Notes: a model not told the origin generated them from the sequence alone. A stretch of 12,623 bases of DNA from Ichthyophonus hoferi (GCA_002751075.1 NAOQ01000533.1:3194-15816); one strand, 5' to 3'. Positions 1-8,471 are shown, numbered from the stretch's first letter. A program made the numbers and translations.

Positions 1-106
1 GGTGGTACAGGGGTGAATCTAACCCCATCAGAAACATTAACTTATATCACGTTATTTCCCCAATAATATACATACATATATATGAAGGAGAGGATGTGGA
101 GAGAGT

Positions 107-442
107 CATGGTATGGTATAATAGGATATAATAAGTTATAATATGTTATGATATGCTATGATACCATACTATATCTCATCTAATCCTGCCATGCAATACC
201 ATAACATATCTTACTATATCACACTATATCATACCATATCATAATATACCATATCACATTATATTCTAGTATATCATATTCTATTCTATTACATTACACT
301 ATACTACACTATACTATACTATACTATACATACCATATTATGGTATGGTATGTTATGTATGTTATAATATAATATGCTATGGTCTGGTATGATATCATAT
401 GATATGTCATGATATAGATATGCTAGGATATGTGGTAAGTTA
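107..442. repeat. Degenerate pentanucleotide array with two strand flips
   Basis: This stretch reads in steps of five: ATGGT, ATGAT, ATGCT and ATGTT-type units from about 107 to 163, then the complementary ACCAT, ATCAT and ACTAT-type units to about 338, then ATGGT/ATGAT-type units again to about 442. The second flip is centred on a perfect 9-bp inverted repeat (CATACCATA at 329-337, one T, TATGGTATG at 339-347). The first flip (about 150-175) is an imperfect palindrome. The array lies in the presumed second intron of the minus-strand PCID2-like gene. Confidence 0.85.
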
Positions 443-491
443 TGCAACTGGCCTGGGATTACCAAGTATTACTGTATTTAGAGGTATATAC

Positions 492-940
492 CGTTTTAGC
501 ATATTGACGGATAACCTCACAGTGGCTATAGTCCCTCAAGGATAGACACTTGGCAAGGACTTTACTCCGCTCATTGCGCACTGCATCATTCAACTGAAGG
601 AAAATGTTGATTAATTATTGGTGCTTCAGGAACTCTCCTATATGTGCGTGTGTATAGGTTTAAGTTGTTAAAATTTGGCCATTCTACCTTTAGACAAGCC
701 TTGAAACCAATCAATTCAGAAATATACATGTAGACCTACACTTATGTATACTGGAAAGCACGCACCCATAATCCTGCTTGCAAGCATGTCTCTTGGCAGG
801 TACAACTAGCTACTTAACCATACAATAACAGACATGTGTATAAATACAGTATACATTATGTTAGAAAAATAAGTTGGAAAAACTCAAAAGACTACAACAC
901 GAAACAAAACGAAGCCTACCTCTCGAACGTAATTATCCAT
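492..940 (-). CDS. PCID2-like (PCI-domain mRNA export factor) gene, 5' part only
   Basis: Two exons can be read on the minus strand. Exon 1 (coding 940 down to 920) encodes MDNYVRE and ends at a GTAGGC donor. Exon 2 (593 down to 492, 102 bases, 34 codons) follows a strong pyrimidine-tract acceptor ending TTTTCCTTCAG and ends at a GTATAT donor. Both junctions are phase 0, so the exons join cleanly. The joined N-terminus carries a tyrosine, an alanine and then the string LSLRD at the spacing I recall for animal PCID2 (fly protein: NNY, then LSLRD before a His-containing stretch). PCID2/Thp1 proteins are TREX-2-linked PCI-domain adaptors in nuclear mRNA export. The PCI domain itself would lie to the left, outside the window. 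The start has G at +4 but C at -3, so it is only moderately favourable. Identification rests on about 40 residues. The coding call is firmer than the family call. Confidence 0.5.
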
Positions 941-1003
941 ATGGTCGAATGAACTTTAAATACTATAATAAACACTACTAAACAATCAAACACAAATACA
1001 ACA

Positions 1004-1022
1004 ATATATATATATATATATA
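1004..1022. repeat. (TA)n microsatellite
   Basis: Uninterrupted TA dinucleotide run in the divergent intergenic region, a simple repeat of nine to ten units. Confidence 0.9.
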
Positions 1023-1102
1023 ATGGTATTATAGAGATGTAATAATCATAATAATAATCTATTATACTAATTATTTAATTATTTAATTAATAATACAAGT
1101 TA

Positions 1103-1140
1103 CGCATTGAGTGCGCCTCGAAAGAAATTTCGCTTTCGAG
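1103..1140. promoter_or_regulatory. Tandem hairpins with an IRF-like GAAANNGAAA element
   Basis: Two inverted repeats sit side by side: CGCA/TGCG (1103-1106 and 1112-1115), and an 8-bp perfect stem CTCGAAAG (1117-1124) with CTTTCGAG (1133-1140) around an 8-base loop. The bases are GC-richer than their surroundings. Read on the minus strand, the second stem and loop contain GAAAGCGAAA, which fits the GAAANNGAAA core known for interferon-regulatory-factor sites. It lies about 165-200 bases upstream of the PCID2-like start. Regulatory function is inferred only from the motif. Confidence 0.3.
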
Positions 1141-2333
1141 TCAATTAATGTGAAGTTGTCAATACCGGAATATTTTGTAATATAATAAGCATACAGTATT
1201 ATAAATTTTATTAAAAATAATATATATATCACATTAATTCTATACAAAACACGCATTATATTAAATTAATTAGTACAATAGGAGGATAGTATCATAATAC
1301 AGTAAGTCAGCCACTATAGCTTGAAGCGTGTATCTATGCATTATAACAGAAATTTAACACCCTAGGACTATCTGCTATCGTATATTTCCGTTGTTTATTT
1401 CATAATTGCAGAACAACATATTTCCTCCATTTAAAGGTATACTTTCCATTGAAATTATTAATTAATGATTAATTGCCTGTTACTTGCAACTATAGGCGAC
1501 TAATTTAACTCTTAATCTTCATTTTTGTTCTTTATAGTGTCTTTTTAATATATAACAGTCAAATTTTAAGTCCTTTATATAGGTAACTCGGTATTATCAA
1601 ATTGTAAAATATAATGGGTGTAAAAAAGTATACTTTAATAACCAAGCTTCTAACATTTTTATTTTTATATAGTCAAAAATAATAATATAGTCGTACATAT
1701 TTAATAGCAGTATTTAAAGAAAGAAGTAAGCAATATAGCCATAATGTTCTTCATTCTAGTTTAGCCCTGCTGTTCTTTTACACTAACTACCGGGTACATA
1801 TCGTTTGCCACTAGTGTATATATAGAGTAGTTTGTTTGTGTTGCATAGGTATTTAAACTTATAGGTAATGCACCATAGATTCAGAACAACCCTTGTGTGT
1901 ATAATTTATTAAACTACAACAAAAAGCTACAATGAATACTAACCGTATATATTGTATACTGTTCAATATTTTTTGTAATTGAAGGTCTGTAAGGTGGGTG
2001 GTGTTTAGATAGAGAGCAATTAAAAATATATAATTCTAATATCCCTTGCAGCTTAAAAGAAAAGAAAAAAAATCATAATCCTGACATACGAGAAAACAGA
2101 ATTAGGAAGCTTTTGCTGGCGGGCATCAGAAAAACTATTTTTAAAGCATGAATGCCTAGTTTAAAATTACTGTGTACTATATAACTAATAGTTGATGTAT
2201 CCATACTTAAAAAAATCGTGATGATATATGAATTACTGATCATTTTTTGTAATTGTTAAATAATATATAAATTCTATTGATTTGTTTTTTATAAAAATAA
2301 ATAGTAATAAGGTTCTTGGTTCTTATGAATAAT

Positions 2334-2416
2334 GTAATGATAATATATTGTACGATGATCTTATATTTTATGATGATATTATATGATATTATACGATTTC
2401 ATATTATGATATATAT
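2334..2416. repeat. TATGAT-rich low-complexity tract
   Basis: Degenerate ATGAT/ATTAT units resembling those of the array near the left end, ending in a TA-rich run. It is not a clean tandem repeat. Confidence 0.5.
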
Positions 2417-2538
2417 TTATATATAAAAATTGGTACTTACTCCTCGACAGACCCAGAATATGCGATTGGTTTATTATAAATGAATAATTGCTTAATAAAG
2501 AACGATCTGACTTTTTTGGTATGTCAAATACATTTTCT

Positions 2539-2607
2539 CCAATCATAATCAATTACAATGCAGTCTTAAATTCTTTAAGATCAAAATGATCAAGCCTGAC
2601 CAATCAT
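2539..2607 (+). promoter_or_regulatory. Paired CCAATCAT boxes upstream of PIN1
   Basis: The octamer CCAATCAT occurs at 2539-2546 and again at 2600-2607, the same strand and 61 bases apart, roughly 190 and 130 bases before the PIN1 start codon. CCAAT followed by CA matches the NF-Y core as known in animals. The second copy runs straight into TCATGTGA, an E-box-like palindrome core. No good TATA box is seen between these sites and the ATG, which fits a CCAAT-driven housekeeping promoter. The function is inferred. Confidence 0.45.
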
Positions 2608-2729
2608 GTGATACCCTGCAATGTGTGCGCCTACACTGTATTTACAATATTTAGGGATCCACACTGCCTATGTATTTAATACTTAATAAAATTATTTTAA
2701 TTATTTTTTAAAGTAGCAATAATACCAAA

Positions 2730-5700
2730 ATGGAGCTTCCAGAAGGTTGGGAAATGGGCACGTCCAAGTCTCAAGGTAGAGCATTATATTCATTTTTTTT
2801 TGATTTCTTAGTTTTTACTTAACATGTATTTGTGATTCTTTTAACTCATTGCTATATACAACTTAGTGGTAAGCTTTTGAATGCGCTTTATTATCACACA
2901 ACACTGCTTATTTTTTGTTTTCCTTTTCTATATTTCTTTTTTGATTCTCATTTCTTCTTTATGTTTCTTTCTAAGAAAATCTCTGTCACATAGTCTGGTA
3001 CATATACAGACATGTTTTTTTATAATTAATGTTTGTATTTTTACAAGTTAACTACACAACTATACAATTAATGCAATTGTTATATAATTATTGTAATTGC
3101 TTGTACATGCGTACATTCATTAAGGGGAAAGAAATTAAGTCTGCATAATTACAATCACCATACCTTTTAGTGTTGCTTAATTCGGGATTTTTACTCCAGG
3201 AGGTCGCACGTATTATTTTAACAAAATAACTAAAGAATCACAATGGGACGTACCCACAAGTCCTGCTCAGCCTATACAATCGGGTAGGTAGATACAAATA
3301 TGCAATACACAAACGTGAAAGAATTTGTGTTAGATGCATGCACGCGATGAACAACTACACAGAAATGATATATATACACCACTTGTCAAATATCTAATCG
3401 GATTTTAGAATTCATCTATAAATACATAAAAAACAATAGCACATGCAAACCACCACAAAGAACACGATACTAGATTGTGTGCTTTAGGACTTCCCAATGC
3501 CACATTTAATTAGCTGTGTATGTTTTTGATTTTATTTTGAGGAAGGGTCCTATATATAATATTCATTATAATCTCACTGGAAACGCTTTAAAAGAAGCTT
3601 GTTCTGAGATAGTATGTTAAATATGTTTTCAATTAATTGCATAGAGAGTATATATTGGACACTTGAGTAGAGCACATGGTTAATATTGGTGAAAGCTCGC
3701 ACTAAAGCAATCTTTTTAAGTGAAGTTAGAATGCTGAGTCTACTATATCATCCTATTGTGATTTTTGTTTTTAACTGTTAATTCTATACGCCCGTTATTT
3801 TTTAATTAGCTCAAACCAATGCTGGTGATTGGTATTTGTGATTTGGCAGAGATATTTTGTGGAAATGGGTGATGAAACATGTCATTGCGTTGATGGTAGC
3901 GAAGAATTGGTAAGAATTGATGAACTGAAAGCAAGAGATAGACTGGAACAACACAAGAAAAAAGAATAGTCCAATGTTGCAGCTTGACATCTTTCTACCC
4001 CTCCATTTGCTGCAATATCCATTGTTATGAGGTTATTCGTTTTAGACTCACCACGATTGAAAAATATCATGTTAGTGGCCGTCTAACAGAAAACATGAGA
4101 GAGAAATGCTAACGCTAACTCAGGCAATATGGTTGTAAACCCCAGAGCCATTAATATTTGTTCCAGTACTGCATTTATATAATGGTTATTGTTTTTAGTA
4201 TCTAGTTATCTTCTAACTCTCTTGGTAATAACAGACTATGTGAGGGCCTCCCATCTGCTAGTCAAGCACAACGAGTCAAGGAATCCACGCTCCTGGAGAC
4301 AGGTGTGTATGTGTGGTGGTTCCTACCAATGTTCTGGATCACAAACAATAAGTGACTCTTTTTCTTCACTCCTATCTTACCACCTTCATACTATCCACTA
4401 GCATTTTATCTTTGAAGAGAGATATATATATATACGTGTAGGTATATGTGTAAACAGATATAACCAAACTATTATTCTCTGAGTTCTAGGATATACCCTA
4501 GCTACTGGTTGTTTTTTCTTAATCGTATATATGATGTATATAAGGTGTAACTATGTGAACAATCTCTTTCAATATGAGTATATGTATAGTCCACTACACA
4601 CTACAACACGCTATCTTTATTAATCCTTTCCATCTTAGGACGGTGCCATAACGAGGACCAAGGACGAAGCACTGCGTCTAATTGAAGGTGAGTGATTAAA
4701 CTCATACTTGTTAGATAATCTGTGATCTTGTAGCTGTAAAACTCCAATATTTTATTATTGTTAGGACCTATTTAGTTAATGTGGATAGTGTGGTACTGTC
4801 TTTTCATAGCAGCCAGGTGTAGATGGTTTGTGTTTGTATGCGCGGGTATTGTTGTTATAAGAGAGAATGTAGATAGCGGAAGGAAGATGGGGGTAATGGT
4901 AATAGCTGGTGGAAAGGAAAGGGTAAGCGTTGATATAGGAGGAATTGGACTAGATATAAGGTTAGGAGTGTTAACTTTTGGATGGCATCAGAGTGGATAA
5001 ATAAATTAATAAGAAAATAAAGGTGTGAGAAAGGTAGCATAGTAATACATAAATAGTGTTACTACAAGAATGTTGTTTTTTATTGTACCAACAATGATTA
5101 TTTTAATTGCTTTACACTCAGTTATTATTAAATTGGTTTGTGATTATCAGTATTAGCTCTGACTGATTTCTTTTTTAAAAAAAAGAAAAGAAAAGAAAAA
5201 GAAGAGAATGGGGAAATTGTAGTTTAGATACAATTAATGATACCCTGCCACTTAACAGCCGTAGACACAGAAAAATGAAAGAAACAATGTATTTATACCA
5301 GAATTTAACCTGGTTTTTTAAAAGAGCATAAGTCCGTGTTGATAATTTTGATATATACAGAATACGCCCAAAGAATCAAGAATGGAGAGGACTTTGGTGA
5401 GCTAGCCTCCCAATTCAGTGACTGTAGCAGCGCCAAGAGAGGGGGTGACTTGGGACCATTCACGAGAGGTCAAATGCAAAGTATGCTTTTTTCGCTTACT
5501 TTCTCAAATATATATGCTTGCAATTTTCTCAAAATTTACCACCTCTCTTCATGTTAAAAAGGTATCCAATAGGCGAGGACCATTAAACATGCCTACATGA
5601 TATGATATTTATTGATGCTCACTTGTATTTTATTTGAGATGTAAAGTTTTTATTTTGCCTACGGACAGCAAAGTGATTTTTGTGGACTTCATAATGAATG

Positions 5701-6711
5701 TACTTCAATACCCAACACCTATTGTTTTTAACTTGATTTGAAAGGTTCTGAAAAAGAGTCACAATCACTAGCCAACTACCTAAAGATTATTGGGCGTACG
5801 ACTATGTTAGAAGCAAAGCCTTCACTGCATTTAGATAGATTATTTCTCATTATAGTTATTATTTTATCCGTTTATTGTTACATAGAGAAATGTTCTTTTG
5901 CAGTTAGCTTGGTATGACTTTGTTTTCAATCATTCTTCTTACTGGTTAATAGCCTAGTTTTAAAGACTTGATCATTCAATCAGCTCACGAAATAGTTTTT
6001 TTACGTTACATATGCATAATGAGAAGAAGTAATGTCCAAATTAATAAAAAGAAGTTGGATATATGGCTAACTGTATTCTCTCCCTTGCAGAGCCTTTCGA
6101 GGACGCAACGTATGTATCTTCTCAGATTTATTTATGTGCTACTCCACTTCTTCCTGTACCTTTTCATGCTATTAGGCACCTCATATGATGGGCCAATCTA
6201 GACATGTACCAGCATACCTTATATACATTTATATATATGAATATAATATTTTGTATCTGTCATATTGTCTGTGATACTTAAAAGTTGGAATAACTAAGCA
6301 ATTGATTTCTTGAATATATGTACTGCAGTAGTAAAAATTCATGCATTATCTCCACATATTTTTATATCCCATTATGTCCAAAACCTATATTTCTGTCGCT
6401 TCTTTTTGTATATCCCTTACTTGTGTGATGTCTGTTTCCTCCCTTTTTGAAAGCACATACATGGTTCGGTAGTTAAAACGAATGTTCTCTATATTAGTTT
6501 TCTCTGTTTTCTATTGATTTTATTTTTTGCCTTAATCAATATTCCTCTTCTATTGTACTGCTCTTTTTTTAAGATTATATGCAAGTCCTACTATATTAAA
6601 CTATTGTTTGCTCTCAGGTTTTCGCTCCAGGTTGGAGAGATGAGTGAACCCATCTATACTGATTCTGGCGTCCATCTTGTTCTACGCACTGCGGTAAATG
6701 ATAATGAATAA
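2730..6711 (+). CDS. PIN1: Pin1-type peptidyl-prolyl cis-trans isomerase (WW plus parvulin), complete, 7 exons
   Basis: Nuclear enzyme that isomerises phospho-Ser/Thr-Pro bonds. Coding exons: 2730-2775, 3200-3283, 4235-4302, 4639-4687, 5361-5480, 6091-6109 and 6618-6711. They total 480 bases, 159 residues and TAA, and every intron is GT-AG. The start has a strong Kozak context (A at -3, G at +4). The WW domain (about 3-36) has both tryptophans (W7, W31) and the YYFN strand. The linker (35-46) is shorter than in human Pin1. The parvulin domain (47-153) has SHLLVKH with active-site H50, C104 in FSDCSSAK, and S145/H148 in TDSGVH, matching human H59, C113, S154 and H157. Human phosphate-loop R69 and S71 are N60 and R62 here. 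Length is close to the human 163. Introns are 200-951 bases; those holding notable sequence are entered separately, and the other introns hold only AT-rich filler. Confidence 0.96.
3850..3969 (+). CDS. Coding-like ORF in PIN1 intron 2, unknown
   Basis: After a plausible acceptor (ATTTGGCAG, ending 3849) an open frame runs 39 codons to TAG at 3967-3969. It begins [16 protein letters not shown] and ends in a Lys/Glu-rich helix-like tail, LEQHKKKE. Composition and codon choice look protein-coding. An ATG at 3865 would give 34 residues. I do not recognise the family. It is not an alternative PIN1 end in this frame: PIN1 exon 2 ends in phase 1, and splicing to this acceptor would read another frame and stop within a few codons. 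It may be a nested gene's last exon, an exonised fragment, or chance. The 150-bp repeat begins four bases after the stop. Confidence 0.3.
   Translation, partial: RYFVEMGDETCHCVDGSEELVRIDELKARDRLEQHKKKE
3974..4120 (+). repeat. Interspersed repeat, copy 1 (in PIN1 intron 2)
   Basis: This aligns over its whole length with 6759-6910 in the same orientation, at roughly three quarters identity by eye. It starts with ATGTTGC and an AGCTTGACAT-like block, followed by TGCAATAT, GGTTATTCGTTTTA, a TTAGTG(G/A)CCG block, and ends in GCTAACGCTAAC. Similarity may continue weakly to about 4143. I see no clear terminal inverted repeats, target-site duplication or poly-A tail, so the class is unassigned. Confidence 0.8.
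4855..4985 (+). other. Purine-rich, G-rich tract in PIN1 intron 4
   Basis: The plus strand here is almost all A and G with many GG and GGG runs, unlike the T-rich introns around it. The segment 4908-4923 has four short G-runs separated by one to three bases and could form a two-layer G-quadruplex. The frame 4779-5000 is open on the plus strand, but it shows no recognisable protein or flanking splice signals. Confidence 0.5.
5175..5205 (+). repeat. (AAAAG)n-like simple repeat in PIN1 intron 4
   Basis: Short A-rich run with a G about every five to six bases. It is a simple repeat with no coding content. Confidence 0.8.
6091..6109 (+). CDS. PIN1: PIN1 exon 6, 19-base microexon
   Basis: The acceptor CTCCCTTGCAG and donor GTATGT bracket only 19 bases. 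They complete a Lys codon and encode PFEDA plus two bases of Thr. This exactly restores the family string QMQKPFEDAT/S between exons 5 and 7, so it is certain despite its size. Flanking introns are 610 and 508 bases. Confidence 0.95.
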
Positions 6712-6728
6712 GATCCATTTTTCATATC

Positions 6729-6734
6729 AATAAA
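6729..6734 (+). promoter_or_regulatory. PIN1 polyadenylation signal AATAAA
   Basis: Canonical hexamer 17 bases after the PIN1 stop codon, which implies a very short 3' UTR. Cleavage would be expected about 10-30 bases later, which is where repeat copy 2 begins. Confidence 0.75.
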
Positions 6735-6758
6735 GGATCGCAAATACCGATTTTCAAG

Positions 6759-6910
6759 ATGTTGCGGCTCGACATTTTTCTACCTATCTATTTACTGCAA
6801 TATATATATATCGTTACAAGGTTATTTGTTTTACACTCACTACAATTTAAAAAATTATATTTTTAGTGACCGCCCAACAGGGAAAGTAGGAGCTAAATGC
6901 TAGCGCTAGC
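6759..6910 (+). repeat. Interspersed repeat, copy 2 (just past the PIN1 3' end)
   Basis: Same element and orientation as 3974-4120, with a short TA expansion near 6801-6810. It ends in a perfect palindrome, GCTAGCGCTAGC (6898-6909 or so), where copy 1 has the diverged GCTAACGCTAAC. Weak similarity may extend to about 6953. It starts 25 bases after the PIN1 AATAAA, so part of it may be transcribed. Confidence 0.8.
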
Positions 6911-7309
6911 TAGCTATATCACATTAGCCTAGGCTTTATCTGTCTATAAACCTCTCTACATGGGCTAAGATAATAAAATAAAAGGTAGAAAAGTGTAGTA
7001 TCGGGCTTGAATCAATTGAGAATAATTGTTGTGTATGTGTATTATTGCATGTTTGGGTGATTATATTTATGATAATACGCAAAACATGAGGTATAAGTAA
7101 TGAGAACTACAAGAGAGATATTAAGAATTTTTTTTAAAAAAACAATCTACAATTTAAAGCTGATTGAATAATTGAAATGAACAATAGTTGATCCTAAAAA
7201 TCCTTATGTACCTATCTATGATGTCATCAGAATATATTGTTTGACAATCTAGTGGAAGAGAATATTTAACCAGAAAGGTGTTTGCCATAACATTGTTTTA
7301 CACGGGCAT
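6911..7309. other. Convergent intergenic spacer
   Basis: AT-rich spacer between the PIN1 3' end (plus) and the stop of the minus-strand ORF. No exon, canonical AATAAA for the minus-strand gene, or structured RNA was seen. Confidence 0.6.
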
Positions 7310-7774
7310 TTAAGAGTGGGATCTACAATAGTTATTATCAAATTTTGTGTTAGCCTTGAGGTTTTGAACACGGCTGTCGGGATCTCCAATTGTGTAACTG
7401 GTGGAAGTTATTGTCGTCTGACCAGTATAAGTAATTCCTGCCTGATTAGAATTGCCTGTAAGACTTGGTTGTTGTGCTAGAAATTCTATTGAAGGCCCAT
7501 AACCTAATTCTCTAGGTAACTGATAGTAATAATTATCACTCTGTTCTAATGTAGGCGGTGTAGATGCTTTGATTCGTTTTGGTGCGGATGTAGAACTTGC
7601 GCAATGTAAACTATCATTAAGCGGAGCTAAGTTATTATGAAAATATATACTATTATCGCTGTTTAAAGTCAGTAAGTAATTGTCAGGCTTTTGAGTAGTA
7701 GTGCGATTTAGACACCGACTATCGTTTACAAGAGCCAGTGTTAAATTAGACATTACAATAACTACGTGTCGCAT
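7310..7774 (-). CDS. Unknown Ser/Thr/Asn-rich protein, single or last exon
   Basis: The frame is open from 7846 down to TAA at 7312-7310. Such a length is very unlikely by chance in DNA this AT-rich. The first in-frame ATG is at 7774 (154 residues); a second, at 7753, gives 147. Upstream of 7774 the frame is TA-rich and looks non-coding, so an ATG start or a nearby splice acceptor (for example TAG before 7714) is more likely. The protein is polar and low in hydrophobic blocks, rich in Ser, Thr, Asn and Gln, with an SAPKRIKASTPPT patch and a Tyr cluster (NYYYQLPRELGYG). I see no known domain. It resembles the disordered tail of a regulatory protein, but this is only a guess. It is convergent with PIN1. 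It may share a gene with the coding-like segment at 8472-8616. Confidence 0.6.
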   Translation of the reverse strand: MRHVVIVMSNLTLALVNDSRCLNRTTTQKPDNYLLTLNSDNSIYFHNNLAPLNDSLHCASSTSAPKRIKASTPPTLEQSDNYYYQLPRELGYGPSIEFLAQQPSLTGNSNQAGITYTGQTTITSTSYTIGDPDSRVQNLKANTKFDNNYCRSHS

Positions 7775-8471
7775 ATATAAATAAATATATATAATTAAGT
7801 GCAAAGTGCTTTGTATATCTTTTACAAGAACTTCGTGTTTTGCCACAAGTATCAGTTCAATGTATGAGCAAAATAATCGGGGCTTTATTATGGAGGTTTG
7901 CTTTCTTTTTTACTCCGTTTGATCAGCGGGTGCTATCTCTTGGTTAACTGCCCGTATCGTTATTCAATCTAATCAGGAACCAATCCTAAATATTCTTATC
8001 GACTAACACAATTCATGAAAGATCGCGGAGACCCATTAAGAATGTAAACTTGTATTAGATACTATTATGTCCCTGTTTGGATGATGTGTTAACTCATTTC
8101 CCCGCTGATGTAATGGTGTTCATATACTGAATACTATGGCAAAAGAATCGATCTATTTAATATCTGGGTTTTGATCAGATCTACTTATTGATCTATGGCT
8201 AGTGATCTTGTAGCAATTTTCAATGAGATGCTGGTTATCTATCTACATTGTCAAGGAAGTGTGTGCCAATATAGTCAGTATTCCTGAGATCAGATGATTA
8301 CATAACCCACATGGATGAAAAACTGTTAGTCTAAATTAATTAATCAATTAATATACCAGGTTATTACTAGCATCCGTTTAATTAATTAATTAATAATCAG
8401 ATTATCAAGCAATCTATATATAGCAAAAGGATTCTCTCTGGGACAGGATCCGCCTCTGGTTTTTTCTGCAG
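7775..8471. other. Non-coding spacer or possible minus-strand intron
   Basis: It lies between the minus-strand ORF at 7310-7774 and the coding-like segment at 8472-8616, with a size typical of introns in this window. Two TTAATTAA tracts occur at about 8335-8352 and 8377-8395. Short open stretches near 7910-7960 (minus) have no usable splice frame. Confidence 0.5.
8335..8395. repeat. Paired TTAA-type tracts
   Basis: Two self-complementary (TTAA)n runs (8335-8352 and 8377-8395) are separated by about 25 bases. They could pair as a hairpin or act as a strongly AT-rich unwinding or matrix-attachment tract. No function is shown. Confidence 0.5.

Larger units (their letters stand above)
941..2729. 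other. Divergent intergenic region, AT-rich
   Basis: This 1.8-kb gap lies between the minus-strand PCID2-like start and the plus-strand PIN1 start, so it must hold both promoters. It contains a (TA)n run at 1004-1022, TTAATTAA-type tracts near 1075-1095 and 1455-1470, a (GAAAA)-type run at 2056-2071 and a TATGAT-rich stretch at about 2334-2416. A 35-codon open stretch on the plus strand (about 2060-2165) has no usable start or splice frame, and I see no family in it. No convincing exon was found on either strand. Confidence 0.7.

Noticed and set aside
1-66. Plus-strand frame open from base 1 to TAA (GGTGVNLTPSETL...), as the last exon of an upstream gene
   Set aside because: Only 21 codons, no visible acceptor, no AATAAA nearby, and it lies where the minus-strand PCID2-like gene should have an intron. 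It cannot be judged without the sequence to the left.
1412-1436. Possible 25-base plus-strand exon (good TTGCAG acceptor, GTATAC donor)
   Set aside because: No neighbouring exon in either direction makes a protein with it. It is likely a chance pairing of splice-like sites.
2060-2165. Open plus-strand stretch ending in ASEKLFLKHECLV
   Set aside because: A poly-A start, no ATG, and the only acceptor (TTGCAG at about 2050) leads to a stop in this frame.
3882-4070. Minus-strand 62-codon ORF across the intron 2 ORF and repeat copy 1
   Set aside because: It spans the junction of two unrelated pieces, and the plus-strand frame is more protein-like.
4779-5000. 73-codon plus-strand ORF in PIN1 intron 4
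   Set aside because: It follows from the G-rich composition. It has no splice signals fitting PIN1 phases and no recognisable protein features.
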